Source: Lepisosteus oculatus
Lineage: Eukaryota; Chordata; Actinopteri; Semionotiformes; Lepisosteidae
DNA: 64,000 bases
Assembly (NCBI RefSeq): GCF_040954835.1
Contig: NC_090699.1
Location: 16,795,817-16,859,816 of the forward strand
Direction of reading: 5' to 3'
Shown here: positions 50,201-58,640 of the stretch, piece after piece
Layout of the letters: each line of letters begins with the position of its first letter
Position numbering within the stretch: the stretch's first letter is position 1
Translations under genes and position numbers: made by a program
Notes under the pieces: model-generated
The model's database searches: none
What the model saw: only the letters and a program-made list of their open reading frames with translations
What the model was told of the DNA's origin: nothing

Positions 50201-53200
50201 GATGGAACAGGTTAAACAAAAAAACCCTAAAAGCTTAGAAATCACGATTCTCACATAAAGATACAGAGTATATGAGTGATGTAATGTGTGAATGATTTAT
50301 GATTTAAGCTTTGAAGATTTATTATATCCTTTCAACAGACTACTACATTTTTAATAAATTCTAATCTACTTTACTTTATACAAGTACTAGAATCCAACAA
50401 TGAGGTAAGAGATCACCATTGCTCACATAGCAGGCTCTGGTAAGGGAAGGATACAGATGATTAATAGAGCTCTGGGTTTCTCTAAATCATATTGCATGTT
50501 GTTTGAATATTGAATTACATCAACGTTTAAGAACATACAAAAGGTTCCCAACAAAAGAAGGCCATCTGGCCCATTGAGCCCATTTGGTTGACCGAAGAAG
50601 CTCATCCAGCAGATCCATGAAAGAAGCCAGCAAGGGTAGGTGTTTCAACAACATGACTGGATGCTTTTTCCAGACTCCCACAACCCTTTCATTAAAGTGT
50701 TATCAGTTTTAAATGCACTTCTATGTAGATTCCACTAAAGTCAACAATAAAATGTATTATTGCTGATATCAGAATAGAAAAAAACATTATATCACATAGG
50801 CTATAGTGAAGAAGGATGTCCTACTGTATGCAGGACATACTAAGATGAAAAACAAATACTTCAAAGATACCTTTGGTTTTTTTTTCTCAGAACATTCTTA
50901 TATTGCTGTAGCAGGGATTGAATCTGCATAACCAAGGGAAAAGTCCTATTGAATTCTTAACCCAAGTTTGGGCTCCGATATTGTCAAATACAGAGCATGT
51001 TTCACAGAATAAATAAGCACCCCGAGCCAAAGTATGTGGTTTGGCCAGAGTCACTGAATGGTATTTTTCACGCCCTTAAAATCTGTCAGCAGCACTGTAC
51101 CATTGAATCCACAAAGCGCACCAAAAGCCTGATGATGCATACAGGCCTTTACTCCTCAGGCCTTTACTAAACTTTATAGATTGAAGGGTAAAGTTTAAAG
51201 TGCAGCTCACATTTCCGGGAAACTCATAGGATTACAGACAGACCCTTTAAAGAAACATCCCTCAGCTGCTCCAATAAATTCACTTCACAGCTCAAATCAT
51301 TTTGCATAATTTTGTTTTTCCTCACCCAGAAGAATGAGGCTTTTGACCACAAGTTCCCAGCAATAACCGTGCTTTTAGCCTCAGAAATTCCATGATGATA
51401 TCAGAGAGAGAGGACCAATATTCATCTCGGACATGTTTGTATCTCCTCAGACAATGCTTCCAGTAAAAATAGCGGCTGAAGCTCTGCTTTCAGAGGAGCC
51501 AGGCCACGACTTTCTTCTTGGCATTTCTGGGACTTTCATGTGGAACGCTTTCAAAACGGCAACATCCTGGAGACCACAGCGCATACTGCAAAGTTCGCAA
51601 GTTTTTGTTTCTCTCAATGTCCCAAGCACTAGGCAACCACTAATCAAAACAATTCGGTTTCATTGAAGCCCTGATGCACAAATAACGAGGGTGCAAAGGC
51701 AATAAAAATACGACATCTTCAACTATACGTGTGCATCGGCAAATTGTTTATACGAAACGAATAATCCACATTTATGAAGGGAATCAAGGTACTGGGTTTT
51801 ACTAAGTGTGGCAGGTGATGTGTGCCAAACTGTCACAGTTTTTTTCTTCAGTTTGGGATCAATGAACACTGGGAACTAAACTGAGACTGCTCCGTCTTCA
51901 CCAATTTCATATCTGTGAAGAACGTCGGTGACACCTTTTCTCTTAGCCGGTCCTGTCTGCTCCCTCAGACCTGTTTAGCAATTCCCCAGACTCGGAACAG
52001 GAAGAGGCTGGCTGTGCACAAGGGTGCAGGCTTCAGTCCCAGCCAGGGCCATCCCAGCTCATTATCTGCCTATAAAAAGAGAGGCTCTGTGGCCTCTCAG
52101 GTTATGGGACTCCACATGATCCGATACTCTTAAAGGATATTATACTCCTTTCACTCCAAGGAAATACCAAAATGTCGTTTGTGTGATTATATCAGCCCCA
52201 TGAAATAAACAAGGATCTGATTACAGATTTGTTATGGCAATAACAGTGCCATGAGACATTTTACACCACTTTAACACAAATGCCAAAGTTTGCTAACACA
52301 CCCGATGCAATTTAATAGTGGAAAAGTCAGGAGTGTGAAGCTAGATTACTAGTATGAAAGTTCATTCTACAGTTGACAGGTTTGAGAATGTCTTTATTGA
52401 TATTGAGCATGATATATTTACAGCTTACAGCTGCATTTAACTCAACTGTTCTACGAAAATATGGATTTTAGTCTAAACAACACATATAACAGTATAACCA
52501 CACATCATACAGTAATAGTTTAGACTATTAAATGGGTGACTAACCACTGGGAGCAATAAACTCAAAAAGCAAACATTATCCACATCAAAGCCTGACAGAA
52601 AAACATGCAAAAATGTTTAAATCCCCTAAAGGGAAACTATTTGCATTAAAATAAAACTTCACGTATAAGAACAAGCAACAGCATAAGAGCAAACTTTTTA
52701 GAGTGTTAAAAACTCAGCCAAGAACAAGCTAAGCCCAACACCTGAGTCTTCAGCCCAAAGCAAGGCATCTGCATTGGGACAGAGCTCCTAATCTCCAGCA
52801 GCACCACAGCTCATCCCTCAGGGAGAGAATGGTGGAAGGCTCCACATTTCCCCTTTAGCTAGAACATGCTCCTGCTACACAGGGCTGCATCGTTTCTGAA
52901 GACAGGAAATGATCAGATCACTTAGTCTGGGTGCACACCAAACCAGTCCCATCAGATAAATACTTATTTTACAGAAAGGCAATTCAAGCAGAGGAGGGTG
53001 TGCCACGCTGTGACTTGTAAACAAACACGTTACATTTTTTGTGAGAAATATAGAGTGTTTTCCATACATGTAAATACACAGAAAAACTGCACACGAATAC
53101 AAAATACTGCAGATTTTTGTGCCCTTAAAATGTGTGAAGCTCTCTGTAGGCAACGGCTGAATAATTGTAGAATTATTACTTTTACTTTAATTGAGCTATT

Positions 53201-56200
53201 ATGAAACAGAACAAAACATTATGCATGTTAAAGAAATCTTCAAATGAACATTTGGTTTCAGTAAAATATTAACAAGAGGTGATACCCAAGGAGTTAAAAA
53301 AACAACCCCTCTGTTTATTAGCACTTGTAAAGCAGCAGGTGAGGATCCTACAGTCTGATTCAGCTGCGCCGCATGTCTTAGAATTCCTTCAGGAGTGCTC
53401 GAGCACTATTATTTAAAGGTGCAGTGCCCCATTAAACATTTAAAATGTTTCTTAAAATGTAGTATGGTTTATACATTGTGTGTTATAGTGTTTCCTGAAA
53501 CCTTCATCAGATCAAAAAACAAACTTTCAGGACCTTTGCAGCCTCATTTTATAATAATTTCCAGGCAAATCATTTAAAAAAAAAACTTCCTACAGAAGGA
53601 AAAATTGCCAACTACTGTGGGCATTGTAAATAACCTGGTGTAACTCTCAAAACTTTTCTCGTACTGGAATGGCTTTCTGGATAATTAGTAGCAAAACATT
53701 TTTATAAAACGGTAAAACACTCAAAGGCATTTTACTGGCGCAAAATGATGCATGGATTAGAGATACTAGAGCCTTTAATGGGGAATAATGCTGACTTTAA
53801 ATAACTAATGTGAGGTTAAACAGCCCGGTTTCTTATGTGATACACTAAATTCCCACAAGCCTTCAAGAGCCTAAAGGAGAAATTAACCTCTCAGCTAATA
53901 CAGCACAAGGCCCTTTTAACAAACCCTGTCACATTGCATATCAGTGAAGCTCTGATCTGTGGAGCACAACACAACATGCAATGACTAATTCTTTCTAAGC
54001 AGAGGGTAGAACCCATCAGAGGAATGATATCTTACCTGAAAAGGAAAATATTTTGCATTTAGAAGATGCGTGCAGACATATATTATCTCTAAGAGCACAA
54101 TTGTATGTTTACAGACAGCAATCTGTTCCCATATATCACTGAATCAAGTCACATTAATATGTGCTGTAGTAGATGGTGTGTCTTTCAATTGTTTTTGATG
54201 TTTACTTGATAACGTCAGAACATGGCTTCCTATTTACTTTCGAAAGGCAATGTGACCTTAAACCCTGAATGGTATAATGGCAATATGACATAATAGCAAT
54301 GGTATAATGGCAACATAATAATGGCAATGGCGATATAATTCCAATACTCATGGCTTCATTGAGCACCTATACCTTACAGCGAACCATTAAAGGCAAGATA
54401 AAAGGAAGGTTTTACCAGCTGAGCCGCGGCAACCTTTAAATGGATACATTTAACCATGTCCACTTCAAGGATTCAACAAAAAGGTGCGGCACTGACAGGA
54501 CACACCTCTTCTCTCAAACATTCCTAGAGCACTTCAGAGGGTACGCTTCATTTTGGCGTTCACAGACAGAGACCTCGCTGGCCTTTTCACATCAGCAAAA
54601 CCCTTAACCAATACTATCTGAACACAAAGTAACACTGGATTTCTTCTGAATGAAAGTAAGCCCTATGTAGTGCCTAGAAATAGATATTTAATAAATTAAA
54701 ACATATCTGAAAACATTTCTGAACTTGCTCTCCCTTGTTCTGTCAGATTACAATTACCGTTTAGGTTTTCTGACATATATTGTTCGGTTTTCACCTCACT
54801 TAGCTTTGTAAATGAAATTATACTCAGGCTCCCAACACATTGGTGCTCACTGCAGCCTGAAGCACTACATGTCTGAACTCAGTACATTAATAACCCCCCC
54901 CAAAAAAACAGCTAAAATATCTGAAATGTCAGAATATCTCTGCACAGCCCTTGGGGTGAAAAAAAAAACATAGTAAAGGATTGGTTTTTGTCCACTCAGG
55001 GAGAAGGAAGACGAAGTGGTTCACCTCAACAGTAATGACCAGACACAATGAAAAATGTCTACAATCTTCAACAAGGCAACGATATTATTAAAACTGGAAC
55101 GTTCCCTATGGCATAAGTCTCCAAATAATGTCTTTTTTTTCATCCTTGTGGATTCAGACAATTACATGTGGATACAAATCAGAAATGTAGCTGTGTGCCA
55201 AACATACTGTAGTATCATAGACACGCAACTTTAATTTAGTAACAGACCAAAAATATTCTAATTGCATTTCACCAACCAAATGTATTACTGCATCCCGACT
55301 TGGCTGACTAACTCTTGCATGTGTGTGTGTGTGTGTCACAAAAGGTTTCTTGAAACAGGGCTAGAAAATGGCATGTAGAGAACCGCCCCAGTCTATTTCC
55401 CAGTGACTGCTGGTCTCAAGCAGAATAATAACAGTGTACCCACGGTGTCATTTAAGAGAAAGAATTATTAATTAGACAAACACCTCATATTGCTTGTCCC
55501 TTTCTTGTATAGCTCACTCCTTCACTCTCTTCAAGGGTCACGTGTAACCACCGATTTGTTAAGTCACAAAGTTACAGTAGGTCACAAATATTTCTGAGCA
55601 GAAATGTCCTCTATCTGACAGAATGTCCATGCTGTGACCTTGCTTCCCTTCTGTGTTTCTAGTCAAAAGACTGAGTTGGTTTCTGATTTTGGAATCCTAA
55701 GCATCTATCCAAAGTCTGGAAAGCTCTGAAAAAAAAAACAACTCCTGCTTTAAGCCATTTTGAAAAACATCAGACAAATACCAGCGATGCGGCTGTGGAA
55801 GAAATCCTGAACAGTATTTTGACTCTAACTTGCTCAGTGTGAGGGGTGACTGGCCCTTGTGGACTAGCAAGCCAGGGATGGTGGAGACCTGTTAGCATGA
55901 TAAACACCAGAAAACAGTGCTCTGGAGACCCATAATTATAACCCGGGCCAGGAAACTGGAGGTTATTTTCCTCCCAAACCTTTCTTTTGTTATGAACTCT
56001 ATTAAAAGTTTTTTTTTCGAACAACTGGATTACTAAAGCATTAGTAAAACAGCAAGGTGTGCAAAACACACTTTAAAGTAAATAGCAGAGATGTGTCTTT
56101 AACAAAACTAAAAACAGCAAGATATATAAGGAAGGTCATCTGTTCTAAAGGACAGAGAACAGTTCAAAGGTTAGAAAATCGACAAGTGGAAACAGTCACT

Positions 56201-58387
56201 GCATCAAAATAAAAACAGTGTTCTGAAGGACAATCAAACATAATCTGTTCTAAAACAAATAAGCATAAAAATCAGATGTCAGAGCCCAGTCTTCAGAGCT
56301 GCATAATGCTTCTGTATTCTTAAACAAATGGTAGAAACAATCTTTTTCCACTAATTGCTTACTTACTTAAACAAGACAGTCATGTGTAAGATGAGACTCA
56401 TACACTGTGCTGATGCTCATTAAATAGTGTAGACCTCAAACCCTATGGAAAGTTACAAGCAAACATCTCAGTTGTTCAAGTGGTTTGATTTAAGCAAAAT
56501 CTTGAACAATAAGTAAACTGGGATCACCAGTATAACAATGCTGATAGTCTTTCCTTTAAAAATATCCTGTCTTCCTTCCTTAAAAGAACTTTATTTAACA
56601 AATTATGACAGTCTTAGAAAATATGAACTTTAGGTAATTAAAATATGATCATATTTTACAAGTTTAATACATGAAATGTAGATGTGCACCACGCCAAGTT
56701 AAAAAAGAGACCTACAGATCTATTTGAAATGTAAAAGTACTTGAATTATTTGCTTTTCAAGTTCTCTTTGAGTGAAATTTGAAAGGATTAGGCTTCAGGA
56801 ATACTAAGCGTATGTATAGGGCAAATTTTAACATTTCAATTGTAAAAATACAAATCTTATTCAGACTGCAAATAGCCTTCCCCACAAATCTGTCTATACT
56901 GACAGCAGCACAAAAGAGGCCTGTGGATTACGTAATTCTCTTGTCATCCTGTGTTTCGCTCAAAAGTCGTGCTTTTCTAAGAAACTTCCAAGTTATCTAA
57001 GAAGCCAGGAGCCCACAGTCAGTTTGTTCAAGTCGTGCATTTAACCTGAAATTAAAACACGTTGTGTCCACAGAAGTACACTGCATTATAGAACGGTTCA
57101 TAAATCCAGCAGAAGAAAAGTTCAGTGGCTCTCTTTCGTATCTTTCAAACATCACAGGTATCACGCTGTATCCCACATATGGGTGTTTTTGTTGTACATA
57201 CTGTACATAGGCCTTCTGAGAACTGAGCGAAAGGAAGCGCTTCCTTCTCCACTAACCCTATAGCGTGTTCCCATCAAGTCTCCACGGAAAGAAAGACTGA
57301 CCGCAAAGGAACAAAGCGGAGATCTTTAAACTGCTGGGTCAGCTAACTCATCATCACACTGCGCCCCCCTCTCTCTGCACACTCACACGGTACGTTTTTT
57401 AGTCTTCCCGCAAAAGCAAGCAAGTCTCACAACAAAGGAAAGGCAAGCGGCAATTTTTAAGCCCGTTTTCAGATTTTACCAGGGTTTCGTTTTGTGTTTC
57501 GGACTGCGCTGTGTAACACCGACAGGCGTAGGGTAAAGCCGCGTATTAAATGGTGAATGATTAGAACATCAGTCCCCAAAACTTCAGACGTCTCCGTGAA
57601 AAAAAAAAGGTCCTGAAATGCGCCTCCGCTCACAAAAGCCAAACGGGCTTCTCTCCGCTCAGCGTGAAATCAGCGCTGAGCCTTCGCGCGCGGCAACCGT
57701 GGAGTCAGACAGCTGTAACAGCTGGAGCAGGAGCTCCATCACGCAGTGTAACCCAATCCATGCATCCTGCTCCCAGTTCCCAGCTCCGTGGGGGATGTGC
57801 TGTTTTTCTTCGCTTGAAAAGGAGACTGCAAAGTAATATACGTCTTCTTGGAGAAATGGCTTTCCCCGCAACCGTAAAAAGCATACATATTTAACACACA
57901 GAATAGCTTTAATGGGAAAAATGCGCGCAATTCAATATATTCGGATTAGCTGCTTCGTCTTAAAATCGTTAGGAGGATATCCAAAGTTTAATATTCTGCA
58001 TAGCTGACAGCGTTAAATGACCCAGAGAGTAAACTTTCTGTATCTGGTATAGACAATGCAGAAACTCAGCTCAACATATTGCCTATTCGCCCAGTATAGA
58101 TTTCACCAGTTTAACGTAAAAAAAAAAGTCTCCCGGTACGCCCAGCGCCCGTCTCTACACAGCAGAGTGGTTGCATGGCTAAGTGCAGTGAAGAGTAAAT
58201 AAACTGTTACATTTACGACGGTCACTTACTTGTCCAGGACAAAGTACAAGTCGAAAGCGCCTTGACAAGACCTTTCTTCCTCTTCCTCTTCCTCCACTCC
58301 GGGCTCTGCTCTGACTGAAGCACTTGTGAACATTAGGAAGCCCAGCAGAGCTAAGGCAAGAGACATGTTAATCAAAAAGCTCGCCAT
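25955..58387 (-). CDS. antxr1-like: anthrax toxin receptor 1-like (TEM8 family), complete, 18 exons, 565 aa
   Basis: A type I membrane protein of the ANTXR family. Family members bind collagen/basement-membrane ligands through a vWA (integrin I-type) domain and couple to actin. Eighteen exons sum to 1698 bp (565 codons plus stop), against 564 residues and 18 exons for human ANTXR1 as I recall. Order: signal peptide 1-27; Glu run 32-38; vWA about 44-215; Ig-like about 216-316; TM about 320-342; cytosolic [20 protein letters not shown] 374-393; proline-rich C-terminus. MIDAS residues are intact: D52, S54, S56, T120, D149. ANTXR1-type signatures are [20 protein letters not shown] and [10 protein letters not shown]. 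Every junction keeps frame, with no stop. ANTXR2-type motifs fit less well. It may be a 2R sister of ANTXR1 rather than the ortholog, because it sits beside rrp12. Confidence 0.95.
29035..29285 (-). repeat. tRNA-related SINE, minus orientation
   Basis: Reverse complement of the family seen at 23099-23425. It starts ggtggcgcaatggacc, has a B-box-like ggttcatttcc, contains gggataggctctggctccc, and ends gaaaggtggatggatta. Confidence 0.75.
30890..31450. repeat. degenerate telomere-like CCCTAA-rich tract
   Basis: Many partial CCCTAA units, including ACCCTAACCCTAACC at 31021-31035, gccctaaccctaattc near 31162, and scattered tccaaccctaaccc, accctaaacc and ataaccctaaa. The plus strand is strikingly poor in G over 30870-31200. 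A non-repeat insert of about 130 bp (31200-31330) interrupts the tract. Confidence 0.7.
31975..32055 (-). CDS. antxr1-like: antxr1-like exon 17
   Basis: Twenty-seven codons ([15 protein letters not shown], then [10 protein letters not shown]), phase 0 on both sides. This matches the conserved GKLDALWVLLRKGYDR region of ANTXR1. Confidence 0.94.
32145..32994 (-). repeat. 35-bp minisatellite made of the exon 16 splice-donor junction
   Basis: On the minus strand each unit contains ATCCAG|GTAACAC. Donor copies start at 32977 (authentic), 32942, 32907, 32872, 32837, 32802, 32767, 32732, 32697, 32662, 32627 and 32592, exactly 35 bp apart. Less regular copies continue to 32149. About 25 copies are counted and most keep a perfect CAG|GTAA. 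Three unit variants (core acg, acatg or gtg) cycle near the exon end as a 105-bp trimer. The array fills about 90% of intron 16 (32056-32980). Confidence 0.95.
32981..33148 (-). CDS. antxr1-like: antxr1-like exon 16 (cytosolic), donor reiterated downstream
   Basis: Encodes [17 protein letters not shown], then a basic Gln/Arg stretch, then KWYTPIQ. The last 14 exon bases plus the donor (ATCCAG|GTAACACAC) are the template of the 35-bp minisatellite that fills the next intron. The exon copy encodes a family-conserved Y-S/T-P-I motif, so it is the founder. Confidence 0.94.
33149..33545 (-). other. antxr1-like intron 15, GC-AG type
   Basis: A 397-bp intron that begins GCAAGT and ends cag before the VRWGG codons. 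No GT donor nearby gives the conserved GIKRME-VRWG joint. Confidence 0.88.
33546..33644 (-). CDS. antxr1-like: antxr1-like exon 15, with a GC 5' splice site
   Basis: Encodes an acidic lead (ESDDEDG) and then [20 protein letters not shown], the most conserved cytosolic block of the family. The exon ends ATGGAG|GCAAGT. The donor is GC rather than GT but otherwise matches the consensus, as usual for GC-AG introns. Confidence 0.93.
34820..34858 (-). CDS. antxr1-like: antxr1-like exon 14 (39-bp proline-rich exon)
   Basis: Thirteen codons ([13 protein letters not shown]), phase 0 on both sides and therefore skippable without a frame change. It matches the VIIKEVPPPPAEE-type juxtamembrane stretch of ANTXR1. 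Confidence 0.9.
35274..35369 (-). CDS. antxr1-like: antxr1-like exon 13 (transmembrane helix)
   Basis: A 32-codon exon holding an uninterrupted hydrophobic helix ([17 protein letters not shown], residues 321-337) that ends in WWFWPLCC. Cys345 and Cys346 lie just inside the membrane, where the human receptors are palmitoylated (family knowledge). Confidence 0.95.
35945..36023 (-). CDS. antxr1-like: antxr1-like exon 12 (last extracellular strand)
   Basis: Encodes [16 protein letters not shown] and ends in TEC, just before the membrane segment. An internal ctgcag at 36008-36013 would also serve as an acceptor, but it would lose five residues and break the codon split with exon 11. The 36023 start is therefore preferred. 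Confidence 0.92.
36640..36960 (+). repeat. divergent dispersed repeat (same family as 50525-50720)
   Basis: Carries phrases such as ctgcttgtttggtagc, ctcatgtccttgtttc, and tctttgaactctttctaaga. I recall these from an abundant unclassified repeat in gar- and sturgeon-like genomes. Ends and class are uncertain. Confidence 0.45.
40640..40850 (+). repeat. SINE fragment
   Basis: Contains cctgagcaaggcccttaacc, then ttccaggggtgctgtacaat, then gggtatgcgaaaagacaa and a ttaataaagtgatgtt tail. This is a very common fish SINE body. The 5' tRNA part is missing. Confidence 0.7.
41540..41700 (+). repeat. L2-like 3' end relic
   Basis: Reads gttgtggaatgatccagccc, then gtcaatcaacacttttaa, then ggtgctatagaaaataaaat. 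This resembles the 3' end of fish L2 LINEs but is older than the copy at 2940. Confidence 0.55.
41792..42261. mobile_element. hAT-type MITE with 8-bp target-site duplication
   Basis: The left end CAATGTCCTCTCTAA and the reverse complement of the right end, CAATGTTCCCTCTAA, form terminal inverted repeats. Subterminal GTGCGTGCC and TGTGCGCATG follow. The element is flanked by gtgcacac (41784-41791) and gtgctcac (42262-42269), matching at 7 of 8 bp, which is the hAT duplication length. It is 470 bp long with no transposase frame, so non-autonomous. Confidence 0.8.
42407..42903 (-). CDS. antxr1-like: antxr1-like exons 10-11 (Ig-like domain)
   Basis: Exon 10 (42805-42903) encodes [16 protein letters not shown] and [10 protein letters not shown], nearly identical to ANTXR1 and distinct from the ANTXR2 equivalent. 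Exon 11 (42407-42476) encodes [15 protein letters not shown]. Both introns interrupt codons (N267, K290), and both codons are restored correctly by the neighbouring exons. Confidence 0.93.
42904..46281 (-). other. antxr1-like intron 9 (3.4 kb) with GC-rich putative regulatory blocks
   Basis: The 42904-44600 half is ordinary AT-rich intron with a poly-A tract at about 43998-44018. From 44640 to 46250 the sequence becomes CpG-richer. It carries an octamer ATGCAAAT (44784), an E-box CACGTG (44856) and several TAAT cores. There is no coding exon, since exons 9 and 10 share a split Glu codon. Confidence 0.6.
44650..45340. promoter_or_regulatory. candidate conserved intronic element(s)
   Basis: Dense transcription-factor-like words (ATGCAAAT, CACGTG, ggctaattctatttaat, ttgacaagatag, gagcgtaatcaaagcaatg) in a block richer in CpG than the surrounding intron. 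No coding potential was seen. The call rests on composition and motif density only. Confidence 0.35.
46282..46521 (-). CDS. antxr1-like: antxr1-like exons 8-9 (end of vWA, start of Ig-like domain)
   Basis: Exon 8 (46441-46521) encodes [20 protein letters not shown], the last vWA helix. Exon 9 (46282-46342) encodes [20 protein letters not shown]. Two candidate AGs exist for exon 9; the upstream one (46342) is chosen because it supplies the conserved ILxKSC in frame. Confidence 0.92.
46939..47486 (-). CDS. antxr1-like: antxr1-like exons 4-7 (vWA domain, MIDAS Thr and Asp)
   Basis: Exon 4 (47405-47486) encodes [10 protein letters not shown], with MIDAS Thr120. Exon 5 (47267-47297) is a 31-bp mini-exon, [10 protein letters not shown]. 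Exon 6 (47105-47178) encodes [13 protein letters not shown], with MIDAS Asp149. Exon 7 (46939-47007) encodes [16 protein letters not shown], with an N-glycosylation-type NET. Compared with human ANTXR1, the NRQGYRTAS loop is shortened to NYGTAS. The acceptor of exon 6 (ttgaag) is weak in pyrimidines, but only it restores the frame. Confidence 0.92.
47966..48431 (-). CDS. antxr1-like: antxr1-like exons 2-3 (vWA domain)
   Basis: Exon 2 (48360-48431) encodes [19 protein letters not shown], which holds the MIDAS Ser residues 54 and 56. Exon 3 (47966-48037) encodes [19 protein letters not shown]. The acceptor of exon 3 was set at 48037, not at a later AG, because this keeps the family SP(x)LRMSF segment in frame. 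Confidence 0.92.
48640..48800. promoter_or_regulatory. candidate enhancer with clustered homeodomain sites
   Basis: Within about 90 bp there are gattaattgg, aattaattgc and gctaattgctttta. Next to them is a perfect inverted repeat GAGACG-TATG-CGTCTC (48743-48758). Coding frames are absent. Function is inferred from motif clustering. Confidence 0.35.
50525..50720 (+). repeat. dispersed repeat, second copy
   Basis: Contains agaacatacaaaaggttccc, then aggccatctggcccattg, then gtgtttcaacaacatgac and ttccagactcccac. These phrases match an abundant interspersed repeat of basal ray-finned fishes as I remember it. It is better preserved at its 5' part than the copy at 36640. Confidence 0.5.
55318..55336. 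repeat. (GT)n microsatellite
   Basis: A short uninterrupted GT run (catgtgtgtgtgtgtgtgtc) in intron 1. Confidence 0.9.
58230..58387 (-). CDS. antxr1-like: antxr1-like exon 1: start codon, signal peptide, first vWA strand
   Basis: The ATG at 58385-58387 sits in a good Kozak context (aaaaagATGG). It opens [20 protein letters not shown], a hydrophobic signal peptide with likely cleavage near SVRA|EP. A seven-residue Glu run follows, then [12 protein letters not shown], the first vWA strand ending in MIDAS Asp52. The donor gtaagt splits the Lys53 codon. A downstream in-frame ATG (residue 8) could also start a signal peptide, but the first ATG has the better context. Confidence 0.93.
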
Positions 58388-58640
58388 CTTTTTCCCGTCT
58401 GGTAGATCCCCCCAAAAAAAGCGCAGCCGAGGAATTCAAGTGATTCACATTATCTCATGCGTCTTGATAAGGTTTTCTCCCGGCTGGGTTGGCCAGGAAA
58501 CGTCAGTCGCCCAGGATTGTCACGGTTGTTGTAGGTGTCGCTTCCTTTGGATCTGCTAGGAGGCTCGATTTCGAAACATTCCTCAGACTTGCCCTTCTTC
58601 TAGCGGAGCGGAGCGATGAAAGAGACGACCATGCCAATAC
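58388..58640 (-). promoter_or_regulatory. antxr1-like 5' UTR and presumptive promoter
   Basis: Upstream of the ATG on the minus strand there is no TATA box. A CRE/AP-1-like gactgacgtttcc lies around 58495-58507. CpGs are more frequent than further upstream. The transcription start cannot be placed from sequence alone. Confidence 0.4.

Larger units (their letters stand above)
48432..58229 (-). other. antxr1-like intron 1 (9.8 kb)
   Basis: A large first intron, as usual for the family. It contains a homeodomain-site-rich block at 48640-48800, a dispersed repeat at 50525-50720, a short ggtataatggcaa duplication at about 54268-54340 and a (GT)n tract at 55318-55336. No coding exon is needed. The exon 1/exon 2 Lys codon is restored on joining. 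Confidence 0.7.
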
